Source: Guyparkeria sp. SCN-R1
GTDB lineage: Bacteria > Pseudomonadota > Gammaproteobacteria > Halothiobacillales > Halothiobacillaceae
Assembly: GCF_003932495.1 (NCBI RefSeq)
Contig: NZ_QZMT01000013.1
Location: forward strand, 1-64,000
Direction: 5' to 3'
DNA length: 64,000 nt
Part shown: piece after piece, positions 20,160 to 30,839 of the stretch
How positions within the stretch are numbered: position 1 is the first letter of the stretch
Layout: every line of letters begins with the position of its first letter
The notes under the pieces: generated by a model
The model's database searches: none
Told to the model about the DNA's origin: nothing
Seen by the model: only the letters and a program-made list of their open reading frames with translations
Translations under genes and position numbers: made by a program

Positions 20160-20831
20160 ATGGGTCACAAAGTACATCCGGTAGGCTTCCGGCTTGGGAT
20201 CTCCTCCGACTGGAGCTCTCGCTGGTATGCCGACAACAAGAATTTTTCCGACTACCTCGAGCAGGACGTCCGTACTCGCAAGTACATTCGTCAGCGTCTG
20301 AAGGACGCCTCCGTCTCGCGTGTACAGATCGAGCGCCCGGCCCGTTCGGCCGCCGTCACGATCCACACCGCGCGTCCGGGCATCGTTATCGGCCGCAAGG
20401 GCGAGGACATCGAGCGTCTGCGTACCGAGATCGCCCCGATGCTGGGTCTCGAGCGCAGTGCGGTGAAGGTCTCCGTCGAGGAGATCCGCAAGCCCGAGCT
20501 GGACGCGCAGCTGGTTGCCGAGTCCATCGCTCAGCAGCTCGAGCGCCGCGTCATGTTCCGTCGCGCGATGAAGCGGGCGGTACAGACCACCATGCGTCTT
20601 GGCGCGGGCGGCGTGAAGGTAAACGTGGCGGGTCGCCTGGGCGGCGCCGAGATCGCGCGTACCGAGTGGTACCGCGAAGGCCGCGTACCGCTGCACACGC
20701 TCCGTGCGGACATCGACTACGGCATGGCAGAGGCCCAGACCACCTACGGCATCATCGGTGTCAAGGTCTGGATTTTCAAAGGCGAGGTGTTCGGTGTGCC
20801 GGGCAGCGACGACGGCAAGTCGGCCGCCTGA
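20160..20831 (+). CDS. rpsC: 30S ribosomal protein S3
   Basis: A 223-residue mRNA-entry protein with helicase activity. It starts [20 protein letters not shown]. The KH domain carries [16 protein letters not shown]. The C-terminal domain ends [13 protein letters not shown]-like. GAGCAGTC precedes the ATG. Confidence 0.98.
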   Translation: MGHKVHPVGFRLGISSDWSSRWYADNKNFSDYLEQDVRTRKYIRQRLKDASVSRVQIERPARSAAVTIHTARPGIVIGRKGEDIERLRTEIAPMLGLERSAVKVSVEEIRKPELDAQLVAESIAQQLERRVMFRRAMKRAVQTTMRLGAGGVKVNVAGRLGGAEIARTEWYREGRVPLHTLRADIDYGMAEAQTTYGIIGVKVWIFKGEVFGVPGSDDGKSAA

Positions 20832-20859
20832 TCAACGAATTGAAGTGGAGCTTTGAAAA

Positions 20860-21273
20860 ATGCTGCTGCCAAAACGTACAAAATTCCGCAAGCAGTTCAA
20901 GGGCAAGAATCGCGGCGTTGCCAATAACGGCAACAAGGTGAGCTTCGGCGAATTCGGCCTGAAGACCCTTGAGCGCGGAAATATTACTTCCCGTCAGATC
21001 GAGGCTGGCCGTCGTGCCATCTCTCGTCACGTGAAGCGGGGCGGTAAGATCTGGATTCGGATCTTCCCGGACACCCCGATTACCCAGAAGCCCCTGGAAG
21101 TCCGTATGGGTAAGGGCAAGGGCAGCGTCGAGCACTGGGTTGCCAAGGTGCAGCCGGGCAAGATGCTGTACGAAATCGAGGGGGTCAGCGAGGACGTGGC
21201 GCGCGAAGCTTTCGAACGCGCTTCCGCCAAGCTGCCCGTGAAGACCACGTTCGTAACACGGTTGGTGATGTGA
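20860..21273 (+). CDS. rplP: 50S ribosomal protein L16
   Basis: A 137-residue protein at the A-site tRNA elbow, starting [19 protein letters not shown]. The motif [20 protein letters not shown] and an Arg-rich core are present. The last base of its TGA is the first base of the rpmC ATG. Confidence 0.98.
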   Translation: MLLPKRTKFRKQFKGKNRGVANNGNKVSFGEFGLKTLERGNITSRQIEAGRRAISRHVKRGGKIWIRIFPDTPITQKPLEVRMGKGKGSVEHWVAKVQPGKMLYEIEGVSEDVAREAFERASAKLPVKTTFVTRLVM

Positions 21274-21464
21274 TGAAGGCAACAGAATTGCGTGAGAAAT
21301 CCGTCGACGAGCTGCGCGAAGAGCTGTTGGCCGTCAAGCGCGAGCAATTCAACCTGCGCATGCAGCATGCCACGGGCCAGGAGGCGAAGACCCACCTGGC
21401 GCTGGAAGCGCGTCGCAATGTTGCTCGTATCAAGACCGTGATTGCGGAAAAGGAGCGTGCCTGA
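21273..21464 (+). CDS. rpmC: 50S ribosomal protein L29
   Basis: A 63-residue coiled-coil protein at the tunnel exit, same length as in E. coli, starting [19 protein letters not shown]. The motif [14 protein letters not shown] is diagnostic. The ATG at 21273 overlaps the rplP stop by one base, so translation is probably coupled. Confidence 0.97.
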   Translation: MKATELREKSVDELREELLAVKREQFNLRMQHATGQEAKTHLALEARRNVARIKTVIAEKERA

Positions 21465-21465
21465 G

Positions 21466-21735
21466 ATGACGACGGTATCCGAAGAAAAGAATGTCCGCAC
21501 CCGTGAAGGGGTGGTTGTCAGCGACAAGGGCGACAAGTCCATTACGGTCGCGGTCGAGCGTCGCGTGCAGCATCCGCTGTACGGCAAGTACATGACGCGC
21601 ACCAGCAAGTTGCGGGTGCATGACGAAGAGAACACCTGTCGCCAGGGCGACCGCGTCGAAGTTCGCGAGACGCGTCCGATCTCCAAGAACAAGACCTGGA
21701 CCCTGGTCCGCGTTGTCGAACGCTCGGCTGAGTAA
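21466..21735 (+). CDS. rpsQ: 30S ribosomal protein S17
   Basis: An 89-residue primary 16S-binding OB-fold protein. The ATG at 21466 ([15 protein letters not shown]) follows the rpmC stop by one base. The conserved [20 protein letters not shown] is present. GGAGCG lies in the end of rpmC. Confidence 0.96.
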   Translation: MTTVSEEKNVRTREGVVVSDKGDKSITVAVERRVQHPLYGKYMTRTSKLRVHDEENTCRQGDRVEVRETRPISKNKTWTLVRVVERSAE

Positions 21736-21746
21736 GGAGTTTCGTC

Positions 21747-22115
21747 ATGATTCAGATGCAAACCGTGCTGAATTCGGCAGATAACAGCGGCGCGCGCAAG
21801 GTCCAGTGCATCAAGGTGCTGGGCGGCTCGCATCGTCGTTACGCCGAGATCGGCGACGTAATCAAGGTGTCCGTGAAGGACGCGATCCCGCGTGGCCGCG
21901 TCAAGAAGGGCGAGGTCTACAACGCGGTGGTTGTTCGCACGGCCAAGGGCGTGCGTCGTCCGGACGGGTCGCTGATCCGTTTTGACGGCAACGCGGCGGT
22001 TCTTCTGAACGCCCAGCTGCAGCCGATCGGTACCCGGATCTTTGGCCCGGTCACCCGCGAGCTGCGTGGCGAGAAGTTCATGAAGATCGTCTCGCTCGCG
22101 CCAGAAGTGATTTAA
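21747..22115 (+). CDS. rplN: 50S ribosomal protein L14
   Basis: A 122-residue protein at the subunit interface (bridge B8) and target of the silencing factor RsfS. It starts [27 protein letters not shown] precedes the ATG. Only 11 bases separate it from rpsQ, so the E. coli S10/spc boundary is not evident here. Confidence 0.98.
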   Translation: MIQMQTVLNSADNSGARKVQCIKVLGGSHRRYAEIGDVIKVSVKDAIPRGRVKKGEVYNAVVVRTAKGVRRPDGSLIRFDGNAAVLLNAQLQPIGTRIFGPVTRELRGEKFMKIVSLAPEVI

Positions 22116-22127
22116 GAGGGGGTCGAG

Positions 22128-22448
22128 ATGCGCAAGATTCGCCAAGGTGACGACGTGGTCGTCGTCACCGGTAAAGACAATGGTCGTCGTGGCACCGTGC
22201 TGCGGGTCGTTGAAGATGGGGCCCGAGTGGTCGTCGAAGGGGTCAACATGGTGAAGAAGCACCAGAAGCCCAATCCGATGATCGGACGGACCGGCGGCAT
22301 CATCGAAATGGAGAAGCCCATTGATATCTCCAACGTGATGCTGTTTAATCCGGCCTCCGAAAAAGGCGACCGGGTCGGCTTCAAGACGCTTGAAGACGGT
22401 CGAAAGGTTCGTTATTTCAAATCCAACGGCGAAGTCGTTGACGCTTAA
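22128..22448 (+). CDS. rplX: 50S ribosomal protein L24
   Basis: A 106-residue assembly-initiating protein with an N-terminal KOW motif ([20 protein letters not shown]). It binds the 5' end of 23S rRNA. AGAGGGGG is its Shine-Dalgarno. It is followed 14 bases later by rplE. Confidence 0.97.
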   Translation: MRKIRQGDDVVVVTGKDNGRRGTVLRVVEDGARVVVEGVNMVKKHQKPNPMIGRTGGIIEMEKPIDISNVMLFNPASEKGDRVGFKTLEDGRKVRYFKSNGEVVDA

Positions 22449-22462
22449 CAGGAAACAGAGAA

Positions 22463-23002
22463 ATGGCTCGACTTCAGGAATACTACTCCAAGACGTTGCG
22501 TGGCGAGCTCGCCAAGAAGCTCGAACTCGACAACGTAATGGCCGTTCCGAAGCTGACCAAGATTACGTTGAACATGGGCCTGGGTGATTCCGCTCGTGAC
22601 AAGAAGGTAATCGATAGCGCAGTGGAAGAACTCGGCCTGATCACCGGTCAACAGCCGGTGGTGACGTATGCGCGCAAGTCGATCGCGGGCTTCAAGCTCC
22701 GCGAAGGCATGCCGTTGGGTGTCAAGGTCACCCTCAGGGGACGTACCATGTACGAATTCCTCGATCGGTTGATCCATGTGGCGAGTCCCCGTATCCGTGA
22801 CTTCCGTGGCCTGAGCCCGAAGTCGTTCGATGGTCGTGGCAACTACAGCCTCGGGGTTCGCGAACAGATCATCTTCCCGGAAATCGACTTCGACAAGGTC
22901 GATCAGGTCCGGGGTATGGATATCACGATCACAACGACCGCGAAGGACAACGACCAGGCCCGGGCATTGCTCGACGGCTTCGGTTTCCCCTTCCGTCGTT
23001 AA
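22463..23002 (+). CDS. rplE: 50S ribosomal protein L5
   Basis: A 179-residue 5S rRNA-binding protein of the central protuberance that contacts P-site tRNA. It starts [20 protein letters not shown]. The motif [20 protein letters not shown] is present. In E. coli the S8 repressor site spans the rplX-rplE junction; none was assigned here. Confidence 0.98.
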   Translation: MARLQEYYSKTLRGELAKKLELDNVMAVPKLTKITLNMGLGDSARDKKVIDSAVEELGLITGQQPVVTYARKSIAGFKLREGMPLGVKVTLRGRTMYEFLDRLIHVASPRIRDFRGLSPKSFDGRGNYSLGVREQIIFPEIDFDKVDQVRGMDITITTTAKDNDQARALLDGFGFPFRR

Positions 23003-23020
23003 CAGAGACGAAACGAGACT

Positions 23021-23326
23021 ATGGCTAAGAAAAGCATGATTGCTCGCGAGGTCAAGCGCCAGAAGCTTGCTCGCCAGTATGCCGACAAGCGTGCCAAGCT
23101 GCGCGCGATCGTCGCCGACCCCGAAGTGGAGTTCGACGAGAAGATGGCGGCCTCCGCCGCGCTGGCAAAGCTGCCGCGCGATTCTTCCTACACCCGCCAG
23201 GTGCGCCGCTGCGCACTGACCGGTCGTCCGAAGGGCGTCTACCGGAAATTTGGCATGGGTCGCAACAAGCTGCGCCAACTGGCCATGTCCGGGGAAATCC
23301 CGGGCCTGCGCAAGTCGAGCTGGTAA
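23021..23326 (+). CDS. rpsN: 30S ribosomal protein S14 (zinc-independent type)
   Basis: A 101-residue long-form S14 with no CxxC pairs, hence the zinc-independent paralogue. It starts MAKKSMIAREVKRQKLARQY and ends MSGEIPGLRKSSW. It helps assemble the 30S head. rpsH follows 12 bases later. Confidence 0.98.
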   Translation: MAKKSMIAREVKRQKLARQYADKRAKLRAIVADPEVEFDEKMAASAALAKLPRDSSYTRQVRRCALTGRPKGVYRKFGMGRNKLRQLAMSGEIPGLRKSSW

Positions 23327-23338
23327 GGAGAACGCGTT

Positions 23339-23731
23339 ATGAGTATGAATGATCCGATCGCGGACATGCTGACGCGCATCCGCAACGGCCAGGCCGCGCG
23401 CAAGCCGGAGGTTCGCATGCCGGCCTCCAAGTTCAAGAAGGCAGTTGCCGAGACGTTGAAGGACGAAGGCTACATCGCCGACATCCGCGTCGAGGGCGAC
23501 AAGAAGCCGACACTGGTGGTCACCCTGCGTTATTTCGAAGGCAAGCCGGTCATCGAAAAGCTGAACCGCGTTTCCCGTCCCGGGTCGCGCAAGTTCTTCG
23601 GCGCCGAGGACCTCCCGCAGGTACTCGGTGGTCTGGGTGTTGCCGTGGTTTCCACCTCCGAAGGTGTGATGCCGGACCGTGAAGCACGTCGTCGCAATAT
23701 CGGCGGCGAAGTCGTCTGCTTTGTTTCGTAA
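23339..23731 (+). CDS. rpsH: 30S ribosomal protein S8
   Basis: A 130-residue primary 16S-binding protein and, in enterics, translational repressor of the spc operon. It starts [20 protein letters not shown]. The C-terminal signature [20 protein letters not shown] is present. AAGGAG precedes the start. Confidence 0.98.
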   Translation: MSMNDPIADMLTRIRNGQAARKPEVRMPASKFKKAVAETLKDEGYIADIRVEGDKKPTLVVTLRYFEGKPVIEKLNRVSRPGSRKFFGAEDLPQVLGGLGVAVVSTSEGVMPDREARRRNIGGEVVCFVS

Positions 23732-23746
23732 CCGGTTGGGGGATTT

Positions 23747-24274
23747 ATGAGTCGAGTAGCACGAAAGCCGGTCGCGGTCCCCAAGGGTGTCGAGGTCAAG
23801 CTCGAAGACCAGGTTCTGTCCTTTAAGGGCAAGAACGGTGAGCTGACCCTGAATGTTCACCCGACGGTCGGCGTGACCTTCGAAGACAACGAGATCCGAT
23901 TCGCACCGAACAGTGATGACAACATTCCGATGGCCGGCACCATGCGTTCCCTGGCACAGGGTAGCGTCGACGGTGTCGCCAACGGGTTCGAGATCAAGCT
24001 CCAACTGGTCGGCGTCGGTTACCGCGCTCAGGTACAGGGTCGGACCCTGAACCTGCAGCTGGGTTTCTCGCATCCGATCGATTACCCGCTGCCGGACGGC
24101 GTCACCGCGGAAACCCCGTCGGCGACGGAAATCATCATCCGTGGCGCGGACAAGCAGAAGGTCGGCCAGGTGGCTTCCAACGTGCGGGCACTGCGTCCGC
24201 CGGAGCCTTACAAGGGTAAGGGTGTCAAGTACGCGGATGAGCGCATCCTGCGTAAGGAAGCCAAGAAGAAATAA
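23747..24274 (+). CDS. rplF: 50S ribosomal protein L6
   Basis: A 175-residue protein with two related domains near the sarcin-ricin loop. It starts [19 protein letters not shown]. The C-terminal signature [16 protein letters not shown] is present. Confidence 0.98.
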   Translation: MSRVARKPVAVPKGVEVKLEDQVLSFKGKNGELTLNVHPTVGVTFEDNEIRFAPNSDDNIPMAGTMRSLAQGSVDGVANGFEIKLQLVGVGYRAQVQGRTLNLQLGFSHPIDYPLPDGVTAETPSATEIIIRGADKQKVGQVASNVRALRPPEPYKGKGVKYADERILRKEAKKK

Positions 24275-24288
24275 TCGAGGGTGACGCG

Positions 24289-24642
24289 ATGAATGAAAGT
24301 ACAAAACAGCGGCTGCGCCGCGCACGTCGCACCCGGGCGAAGATCAAGCAGCTCGGCGTCCATCGCCTGAGCGTGCACCGGAGCAGCAACCATACCTACG
24401 CTCAGGTCTTCGCACCGGAAGGTCAGGTAATCGCCACTGCTTCCACGGTAGGCAAGGGTGTACTCGCCGACGGCGAATTCGGTGGCAACGTGGCCGCCGC
24501 CAAGAAGGTGGGCGAGGCCATTGCCAAGGCTGCCCTGGAGAAGGGCATCGAGTCCGTGGCGTTTGATCGCTCGGGTTTCATTTACCACGGGCGTGTCAAG
24601 GCACTTGCCGACGCGGCACGCGAAGCCGGCCTGAAGTTCTAA
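24289..24642 (+). CDS. rplR: 50S ribosomal protein L18
   Basis: A 117-residue 5S rRNA-binding protein with a basic N-terminus ([18 protein letters not shown]) and the conserved C-terminal [19 protein letters not shown]. It helps recruit 5S rRNA together with L5. Confidence 0.97.
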   Translation: MNESTKQRLRRARRTRAKIKQLGVHRLSVHRSSNHTYAQVFAPEGQVIATASTVGKGVLADGEFGGNVAAAKKVGEAIAKAALEKGIESVAFDRSGFIYHGRVKALADAAREAGLKF

Positions 24643-24654
24643 AGAGGTGAAGCA

Positions 24655-25170
24655 ATGAGCCGTAACGCAAAAGACGTCTCGAACGAAGGCCTGATCGAGA
24701 AGCTGGTCACGATCAACCGCGTGTCCAAGGTCGTCAAGGGTGGCCGCCAGTTCTCGTTCACCGCGCTGACCGTGGTGGGTGATGGCGAAGGCCGTGTTGG
24801 CTATGGCTACGGCAAGGCAAAAGAAGTGCCGGCCGCTATCCAGAAGGCAATGGACCGTGCACGCAACAGCATGATTGACGTGCCGCTCCGTGACGGGACC
24901 CTCCACTACCAGACCAAGGGCCGTCATGGTGCCGGTCGGGTGTTCATGAAGCCGGCATCGGAAGGTACTGGTGTCATCGCCGGCGGCGCAATGCGTGCCG
25001 TCTTCGAGGCAGCAGGCGTCCGTAACGTGCTGGCCAAGTGCATCGGGACCCGCAATCACATGAACGTGATCCGGGCGACGATCAATGGTCTCTCCCAGAT
25101 CCAGTCGCCGGAAGCGGTTGCTGCCAAGCGCGGCAAGCGTGTCGAGGAAATCCTGGGGGATGAGGCATGA
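24655..25170 (+). CDS. rpsE: 30S ribosomal protein S5
   Basis: A 171-residue protein at the mRNA entry channel, important for fidelity. The N-terminal double-stranded RNA-binding fold includes [20 protein letters not shown]. The spectinomycin loop appears unaltered. It overlaps rpmD by four bases (ATGA). Confidence 0.98.
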   Translation: MSRNAKDVSNEGLIEKLVTINRVSKVVKGGRQFSFTALTVVGDGEGRVGYGYGKAKEVPAAIQKAMDRARNSMIDVPLRDGTLHYQTKGRHGAGRVFMKPASEGTGVIAGGAMRAVFEAAGVRNVLAKCIGTRNHMNVIRATINGLSQIQSPEAVAAKRGKRVEEILGDEA

Positions 25171-25364
25171 GTCAGAAGGCTAATGGCAAGATCCGGGTGC
25201 GCCTGGTTCGGTCGATGAATAATCGACTCGAGTCCCACAAGGCCTGCGTTCGTGGGCTGGGCATCCGCCGTATGCACCAAGAGGTGGAAGTGGCCGGTAC
25301 CCCGGAAAACCGGGGCATGATCAATCGCGTCCACTACATGCTCGACGTACAGGAAGCGAAGTAA
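25167..25364 (+). CDS. rpmD: 50S ribosomal protein L30
   Basis: A 65-residue protein starting [20 protein letters not shown], with the typical [13 protein letters not shown] core. The ATG overlaps the rpsE stop by four bases. Its TAA shares its last base with the rplO ATG, so three genes are translationally linked. Confidence 0.97.
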   Translation: MSQKANGKIRVRLVRSMNNRLESHKACVRGLGIRRMHQEVEVAGTPENRGMINRVHYMLDVQEAK

Positions 25365-25792
25365 TGCGTTTGAACAAACTTTCCCCTGCCGAGGGTAGCC
25401 GCAAGGACGCCAACCGCGTCGGTCGCGGTATCGGTTCCGGGCTGGGCAAGACCGGCGGTCGTGGCCACAAGGGCCAGAAGTCTCGTTCCGGCGGCTTCCA
25501 CAAGACCGGCTTCGAGGGCGGTCAGATGCCGTTGCAGCGTCGTCTGCCGAAGATGGGCTTCCGTGCGGCCAAGTCGCTGTACCGGGCGGAGATCCGCACC
25601 GCGGAACTCAATCGCCTGGACGGCGAGGTCACACTCGCGTCGCTCAAGGCCGCTAACCTGATCCGCAACGACGTCAAGAGCGTCAAGATCATCCTTCAGG
25701 GTGACGTGGAGAAGAAGCTGCAGGTCAAGGGTCTGGCGATCAGCAAAGGCGCGCGCCAGGCGATCGAAGCCGCCGGTGGTTCAGCGGAGTAA
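25364..25792 (+). CDS. rplO: 50S ribosomal protein L15
   Basis: A 142-residue late assembly protein. It starts [20 protein letters not shown] and has the Gly/Lys-rich stretch [20 protein letters not shown]. The ATG overlaps the rpmD stop by one base. secY starts three bases after its stop. Confidence 0.98.
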   Translation: MRLNKLSPAEGSRKDANRVGRGIGSGLGKTGGRGHKGQKSRSGGFHKTGFEGGQMPLQRRLPKMGFRAAKSLYRAEIRTAELNRLDGEVTLASLKAANLIRNDVKSVKIILQGDVEKKLQVKGLAISKGARQAIEAAGGSAE

Positions 25793-25795
25793 AGA

Positions 25796-27130
25796 GTGGC
25801 ACAGGCAAACTCAGGGATAGGCGCACTTGCCGGGGCCGGTCGTTTGACCGAGCTCCGGCAACGTATTTTCTTCGTCATCATGGTGCTCGTGGTGTACCGG
25901 ATCGGGACGTTCATCCCGCTGCCGGGCATCGACGTGGATGTCATGAAGGCGCTTTTCGAGCAGAACTCCGGCGGCATCCTGGGCATGGTGAACATGTTCT
26001 CCGGCGGGGCGCTCTCGCGCATGTCCCTGTTTGCCCTGGGCGTGATGCCGTACATCTCGGCGGCGATCATCGTGCAGTTGCTCACGGCAGTGGTGCCGTC
26101 GCTGGAGAAGCTGAAGAAAGAAGGCGAGGCGGGTCGGCGCAAGATCACCCAGTACACCCGCTACGGCACACTCGGCCTGGGCCTAGTCCAGGCGCTGGGC
26201 GTGTCGATCGCGCTGCAGGGTCAGTCGGTCGGCGGTTCGCCGCTGGTGTTCGCCCCCGGCATCGCCTTCGTGTTCATCGCCACCCTGACCCTAGTCAGTG
26301 GCACGATGCTGCTGGTCTGGCTGGGCGAGCAGATCACCGAGCGCGGCGTGGGTAACGGGATTTCCCTGATCATCTTCGCCGGCATCGTCGCGGGGCTGCC
26401 GAGCGCCATTGGCGGCACGGCCGAGTTGGTCCGCACCGGTGAGCTGCACGTGTTCACGATGTTGATCCTGGGCGTGCTGATCCTCGCGGTCACTGCGTTT
26501 GTCGTGTTCGTCGAGCGCGGTCAGCGCCGGATCACAGTGAACTACGCGCGGCGCCAGCAGGGTCGCGGCATGGCGGGGCAGCAGTCCTCCCACCTGCCGT
26601 TGAAGCTGAACATGGCGGGCGTCATTCCGCCGATCTTCGCCTCGAGCATCATTCTGTTCCCGGCGACGGTGGGTAACTGGTTCGGGCAGCAGGAAGGCAT
26701 GGGTTGGCTCGCCGACCTGTCCAACACGTTGTCGCCGGGTCAGCCGCTGTATGTGCTGTTCTACGCGGCCGCGATCATCTTTTTCTGCTTCTTCTACACC
26801 GCGCTGGTGTTCAATGCCCGCGAGACCGCGGACAACCTGAAGCGCTCGGGTGCGTTCGTTCCGGGGATCCGCCCCGGCGAGCAGACCGCGCGCTACGTGG
26901 ACAAGGTGCTGACCCGTCTCACCTTCTGGGGCGCGATCTACATCACCGCGGTCTGCCTGCTGCCGGAGTTCCTGATCCTGTACTGGAACGTGCCGTTCTA
27001 CTTCGGCGGTACGTCTCTGCTGATCATCGTGATCGTGTTGATGGACTTCATGTCGCAGGTGCAGTCTCACCTGGTTTCGCACCAGTACGACAGCCTGGTT
27101 CGCAAGGCACATTTCAAGAACGGGCTGTAA
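25796..27130 (+). CDS. secY: Preprotein translocase channel subunit SecY
   Basis: A 444-residue inner-membrane protein with ten predicted spans, forming the SecYEG pore. The start is GTG (25796). The first span and plug carry [13 protein letters not shown]. The cytosolic loops that contact SecA and ribosomes include [12 protein letters not shown] and [21 protein letters not shown]. No rpmJ follows; a promoter-like sequence and rpsM come next. Confidence 0.98.
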   Translation: MAQANSGIGALAGAGRLTELRQRIFFVIMVLVVYRIGTFIPLPGIDVDVMKALFEQNSGGILGMVNMFSGGALSRMSLFALGVMPYISAAIIVQLLTAVVPSLEKLKKEGEAGRRKITQYTRYGTLGLGLVQALGVSIALQGQSVGGSPLVFAPGIAFVFIATLTLVSGTMLLVWLGEQITERGVGNGISLIIFAGIVAGLPSAIGGTAELVRTGELHVFTMLILGVLILAVTAFVVFVERGQRRITVNYARRQQGRGMAGQQSSHLPLKLNMAGVIPPIFASSIILFPATVGNWFGQQEGMGWLADLSNTLSPGQPLYVLFYAAAIIFFCFFYTALVFNARETADNLKRSGAFVPGIRPGEQTARYVDKVLTRLTFWGAIYITAVCLLPEFLILYWNVPFYFGGTSLLIIVIVLMDFMSQVQSHLVSHQYDSLVRKAHFKNGL

Positions 27131-27152
27131 TCACACGGCCCGTCGTTTCCGT

Positions 27153-27181
27153 TTGCTATTGACGGCGCGTTGCGTTACGCT
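27153..27181 (+). promoter_or_regulatory. Promoter of the alpha operon (rpsM-rpsK-rpsD-rpoA-rplQ)
   Basis: TTGCTA (27153-27158), a 17-base spacer, TACGCT (27176-27181), then TTCGCGCTC. An overlapping TTGACG (27159-27164) is too close to this -10 at 11 bases. The leader to the rpsM ATG is only about 25 bases, too short for the E. coli S4 pseudoknot. Confidence 0.6.
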
Positions 27182-27210
27182 TTCGCGCTCTTTTTTGGGG
27201 TGATATATCG

Positions 27211-27570
27211 ATGGCACGTATTGCTGGGATCAACATTCCCGTTCAGAAACATGTGGTCATTGGCCTGACTTCCATCTACGGAATCGGCTCGACCCGCGCC
27301 AAGCAGATCTGCGAAGCCACCGGCGTGGCCGAGGATCGCAAGGTGCGCGACCTGTCCGAGGCAGAGGTTGAGGCCCTGCGTGCGGAAGTCGGCAAGTATG
27401 TAGTAGTCGAAGGCGACCTGCGTCGCGACGTTTCCATGAACATCAAGCGTCTGATGGACCTTGGTTGTTACCGTGGTCTGCGTCATCGCCGTGGTCTGCC
27501 GTTGCGTGGACAGCGCACACGCACTAACGCACGGACTCGCAAGGGTCCGCGGCGCCTGGTCAAGCGCTAA
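27211..27570 (+). CDS. rpsM: 30S ribosomal protein S13
   Basis: A 119-residue 30S head protein contacting P-site tRNA and L5. It starts [20 protein letters not shown]. The helix-two-turn-helix [11 protein letters not shown] and the basic tail [16 protein letters not shown] are present. First gene of the alpha operon. Confidence 0.98.
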   Translation: MARIAGINIPVQKHVVIGLTSIYGIGSTRAKQICEATGVAEDRKVRDLSEAEVEALRAEVGKYVVVEGDLRRDVSMNIKRLMDLGCYRGLRHRRGLPLRGQRTRTNARTRKGPRRLVKR

Positions 27571-27604
27571 TCAGGCTTAATATTCTTTCGAGAGTAGGAT
27601 CTTA

Positions 27605-27994
27605 ATGGCTAAAGCAAGTCAAGGTACCCGTAAAAAGGTAAAACGCGTCGTCACCGATGCGGTCGCGCATATCCATGCGTCGTTCAACAATACGATCGTG
27701 ACGATCACCGACCGTCAGGGCAACACCCTCAGCTGGGCGACTTCCGGGGGCTCGGGCTTCCGCGGTTCTCGCAAGTCGACCCCGTTCGCCGCCCAGGTTG
27801 CGGCCGAACGTGCCGGCGAGGCAGCCAAGGTATATGGGGTCAAGAACGTCGATGTTGAAGTCAAGGGCCCCGGCCCGGGTCGCGAGTCGACCATCCGCGC
27901 GCTCAACGCCGTGGGCTTCAAGGTGGGCGTAATCACTGACGTTACCCCCATCCCGCACAATGGTTGCCGTCCGCCCAAAAAGCGTCGCGTTTGA
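27605..27994 (+). CDS. rpsK: 30S ribosomal protein S11
   Basis: A 129-residue platform protein near the E-site codon. It contains [19 protein letters not shown] and the C-terminal signature [16 protein letters not shown]. It sits 34 bases after rpsM. Confidence 0.98.
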   Translation: MAKASQGTRKKVKRVVTDAVAHIHASFNNTIVTITDRQGNTLSWATSGGSGFRGSRKSTPFAAQVAAERAGEAAKVYGVKNVDVEVKGPGPGRESTIRALNAVGFKVGVITDVTPIPHNGCRPPKKRRV

Positions 27995-28022
27995 CGGTGC
28001 GTTTGTAAGGAGTATTTGACTT

Positions 28023-28646
28023 ATGGCTCGTTATCTCGGTCCTACTTGTAAGCTTGCCCGGCGCGAAGGCACGGATCTTTTCCTCAAGTCCGGCGTCCGC
28101 GCACTGGAAGACAAGTGCCATCACGATCGCGCCCCTGGCCAGCACGGCTCCGGCCGTCGCCAGAAGGTGTCGGACTACGGTCTGCAGCTGCGCGAGAAGC
28201 AGAAGCTGCGTCGTATCTACGGTGTGCTCGAGCGGCAGTTCCGTAACTACTACAAGCGCGCTGCGCAAATGAAGGGCTCCACCGGCGAGAACCTGTTGCA
28301 GATTCTCGAGTGCCGCCTGGACAACGTTGCGTATCGCATGGGCTTTGGCGCCACGCGCGCCGAGGCACGGCAATTGGTGTCGCATCGCGGCCTGCTGGTC
28401 AACGGCGAGGTGGTCAACATCCCGTCGTACCAGGTTTCCATGGAAGACGTGGTCTCGGTTCGCGAAAAGGCGAAGAAGCAGCAGCGCGTCAAGGATGCCC
28501 TCGAACTGGCCGCCCAGCGCGAAGTCGTGCCGTGGGTCACGGTCGATTCCAGCAAGATGGAAGGCGTCTTCAAGGCCGTTCCGACTCGGGACGAATTGCC
28601 GGCGGACATCAACGAATCGCTCGTAGTCGAGCTGTATTCGAAGTAA
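28023..28646 (+). CDS. rpsD: 30S ribosomal protein S4
   Basis: A 207-residue primary 16S-binding protein, antitermination factor and, in enterics, repressor of the alpha operon. It starts [20 protein letters not shown]. The S4 RNA-binding domain ([20 protein letters not shown]) is intact. The N-terminal cysteines do not form a full zinc knuckle. Confidence 0.98.
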   Translation: MARYLGPTCKLARREGTDLFLKSGVRALEDKCHHDRAPGQHGSGRRQKVSDYGLQLREKQKLRRIYGVLERQFRNYYKRAAQMKGSTGENLLQILECRLDNVAYRMGFGATRAEARQLVSHRGLLVNGEVVNIPSYQVSMEDVVSVREKAKKQQRVKDALELAAQREVVPWVTVDSSKMEGVFKAVPTRDELPADINESLVVELYSK

Positions 28647-28666
28647 ACGGTTTTCGGGGGTACGTA

Positions 28667-29662
28667 ATGCAACTGGGTTCTACAGAGCTTCTCAAGCCGC
28701 GCCTGGTCGACGTGGAAACGATCGACGACACCCATGCGCGCGTCGTGCTGGAGCCGTTGGAGCGTGGATTTGGCTACACGCTGGGCAATGCGTTGCGGCG
28801 TATCCTGCTCTCGTCCATCCCGGGCGTTGCCGTCACTGAGGCGGAGATCGAAGGCACACTCCACGAGTACAGCGCACTCGAGGGCGTCCAGGAGGACGTG
28901 CTCGAGATCCTGCTCAATCTCAAGGGGCTGTCGATCACCATGCACGGCCGCGACGAGGCGGTGCTGAGCATCAAGAAGACCGGTCCGGGGACCGTGACCG
29001 CCGCCGACATCAAGGCGGATCACTCGGTCGAGATCATGAACCCGGATCACGTCATCGCGACCCTGCGTGACGATGCCGAGCTGAACATGACGTTCAAGGT
29101 CGAGCGTGGCATGGGTTACGTGCCGGCTAGTGCCCGTCGTGACGACGAGGAAACGACGGTCGGGCGTCTGCTGATCGACGCATCGTTCTCGCCGCTGCGG
29201 CGCGTGGCCTACTCGGTCGAGCGGGCACGTGTCGAGCAGCGCACTGACCTCGACTCGCTGGTGCTCGACATCGAGACCAACGGTTCGATTTCGGCCGAGG
29301 ACGCCATCCGCCAAGCGGCTGGCATCCTGGTCGATCAACTGTCGGTTCTGGTCGATCTCAAGGCGGAAAAGGCCGAGCCGGTCGAAGAGCAGGCCCCGTC
29401 GGTTGACCCGGTACTGCTGCGTCCGGTTGACGACCTGGAGCTGACCGTTCGTTCCGCGAACTGCCTCAAGGCGGAAAACATCTATTACATCGGCGACCTG
29501 ATCCAGCGGTCGGAAATGGAATTGCTCAAGACCCCGAACCTTGGCAAGAAGTCCTTGACCGAGATCAAGGACGTGCTTGCCAAGCAGGGGCTGTCCCTCG
29601 GGCAGAAACTGGAGAACTGGCCGCCGGCCGAGCTCCAGAATCTGAGCGAATCCAAGATTTGA
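28667..29662 (+). CDS. rpoA: DNA-directed RNA polymerase subunit alpha
   Basis: A 331-residue subunit. The N-terminal domain has [20 protein letters not shown] for dimerisation and assembly. The linker (about 234-248) is followed by the C-terminal domain with [20 protein letters not shown] and [18 protein letters not shown], which binds UP elements and activators. The start ATG at 28667 ([15 protein letters not shown]) matches the family; GGGGG lies nine bases upstream. Confidence 0.98.
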   Translation: MQLGSTELLKPRLVDVETIDDTHARVVLEPLERGFGYTLGNALRRILLSSIPGVAVTEAEIEGTLHEYSALEGVQEDVLEILLNLKGLSITMHGRDEAVLSIKKTGPGTVTAADIKADHSVEIMNPDHVIATLRDDAELNMTFKVERGMGYVPASARRDDEETTVGRLLIDASFSPLRRVAYSVERARVEQRTDLDSLVLDIETNGSISAEDAIRQAAGILVDQLSVLVDLKAEKAEPVEEQAPSVDPVLLRPVDDLELTVRSANCLKAENIYYIGDLIQRSEMELLKTPNLGKKSLTEIKDVLAKQGLSLGQKLENWPPAELQNLSESKI

Positions 29663-29686
29663 ACGAAATTTTTTGGAGTATTTGAC

Positions 29687-30085
29687 ATGCGTCATCGTCA
29701 ATCCGGTCGGCAGTTGGGTCGTAACGCCTCACAGCGCAAGGCGCTGATGCGTTCGCTCACCAATGCCCTGATCGAGCACGAGGTCATCAAGACCACGGTT
29801 CCCAAGGCCAAGGAGCTGCGTCGCGTCGCCGAGCCGCTGATCACCCTGGCCAAGGAAGACAGCGTCCACGCGCGCCGTCAGGCCTTCGCGAAGGTCGGCA
29901 ACAAGAGCACCGTCGGTAAGCTGTTCTCCGACGTCGGCCCGCGCTTCAAGGAGCGCAACGGCGGTTACCTGCGTATCCTGAAGTGCGGCTATCGCGCAGG
30001 CGACGCAGCGCCGATGGCCTACGTCGAGCTTGTCGAGCGTAGCGCCGAGCCGGCACCCGCCGTCGAGGAAGCTGCCGCCGAGTAA
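29687..30085 (+). CDS. rplQ: 50S ribosomal protein L17
   Basis: A 132-residue protein starting [20 protein letters not shown]. The core matches the E. coli protein, and an acidic Ala/Glu-rich tail (about 118-132) is added. It is the last gene of the alpha operon, followed by a strong terminator. Confidence 0.98.
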   Translation: MRHRQSGRQLGRNASQRKALMRSLTNALIEHEVIKTTVPKAKELRRVAEPLITLAKEDSVHARRQAFAKVGNKSTVGKLFSDVGPRFKERNGGYLRILKCGYRAGDAAPMAYVELVERSAEPAPAVEEAAAE

Positions 30086-30123
30086 TTCGGCAATCGGCGG
30101 GCGATGCGTCCGCCAAAATGTAG

Positions 30124-30152
30124 AAAGCCCGCCATTTCGGCGGGCTTTTTCT
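30124..30152 (+). terminator. Rho-independent terminator of the alpha operon
   Basis: AAAGCCCGCC (30124-30133) and GGCGGGCTTT (30139-30148) are perfect complements around ATTTC, and the T run continues to 30150. It may also act for the convergent DUF302 gene. Confidence 0.9.
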
Positions 30153-30187
30153 TGTTCTGGGGGTGTTGGCATCGCCGTGGGCGAGGG

Positions 30188-30577
30188 TCAGGCGCTGACT
30201 GTTTCCTCGATGATGCGGTTCATCGTCTGCTCGACCTCGGTCGCGACATTGGTCAGCGCGGCGTCGTCGCTCAGCATCGAGAGCATGGCAGTCGGGCGGA
30301 TCATCGAAACGATGACCTTTCCGTCGCGCTCGTAGACGGCGATGCGGCAGGGCAGGGCGTTGGCGAGGTCCATTCGGACGGCAAGCACCTCGGCGGCACG
30401 CTTGGGGTTGCAGACTTCGAACACCCGGCATTGCGGGGCGAAGTCGACGCCCTTGGCGTTGAGCGTGCCGTGGATGTCATGCGTGTGCAGCAGGCCAAAC
30501 CCATTGGCCGGTACGGCATCACTCAATCGTTGGCAGGTGGTCTCGAAATCGTGCGGACTGTGGTGTTCGTCGATCAT
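30188..30577 (-). CDS. DUF302 family protein
   Basis: A 129-residue protein with the DUF302 pattern. An N-terminal region centres on FGLLHTHDIHGTLNAKG, then comes CRVFEVCNPKRAAEVL, then LPCRIAVYERDGKVIVSMIRP. No signal peptide is visible. The family has no settled function; members occur near sulfur, metal and redox genes. It stands alone, convergent with the alpha operon, and is read on the minus strand from a promoter region it shares with the divergent gene at 30840. Confidence 0.85.
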   Translation of the reverse strand: MIDEHHSPHDFETTCQRLSDAVPANGFGLLHTHDIHGTLNAKGVDFAPQCRVFEVCNPKRAAEVLAVRMDLANALPCRIAVYERDGKVIVSMIRPTAMLSMLSDDAALTNVATEVEQTMNRIIEETVSA

Positions 30578-30839
30578 GGGTCAGTTGCTCCGATTGGTTT
30601 GTATTCGGGGGGCAAGCTTAGCAAACCGGTCCGGTGTCTAATGATTCGGTTCGAGGAGCCTAGTTGCGAAGCGGCTGACGGTCTCCTACGATGCAGGAGG
30701 TTTCGCGACGGCCGATATACGGGGTTCGCCATGATTATGGAACTTTCCGAATGAAACGGCTGTCGCACCTTTCTATCGGGGCTCGGCACCCGGCACGTAT
30801 TCCGTGCAAAGCCGAATCATTTAAATGAGGAGTGATTGC

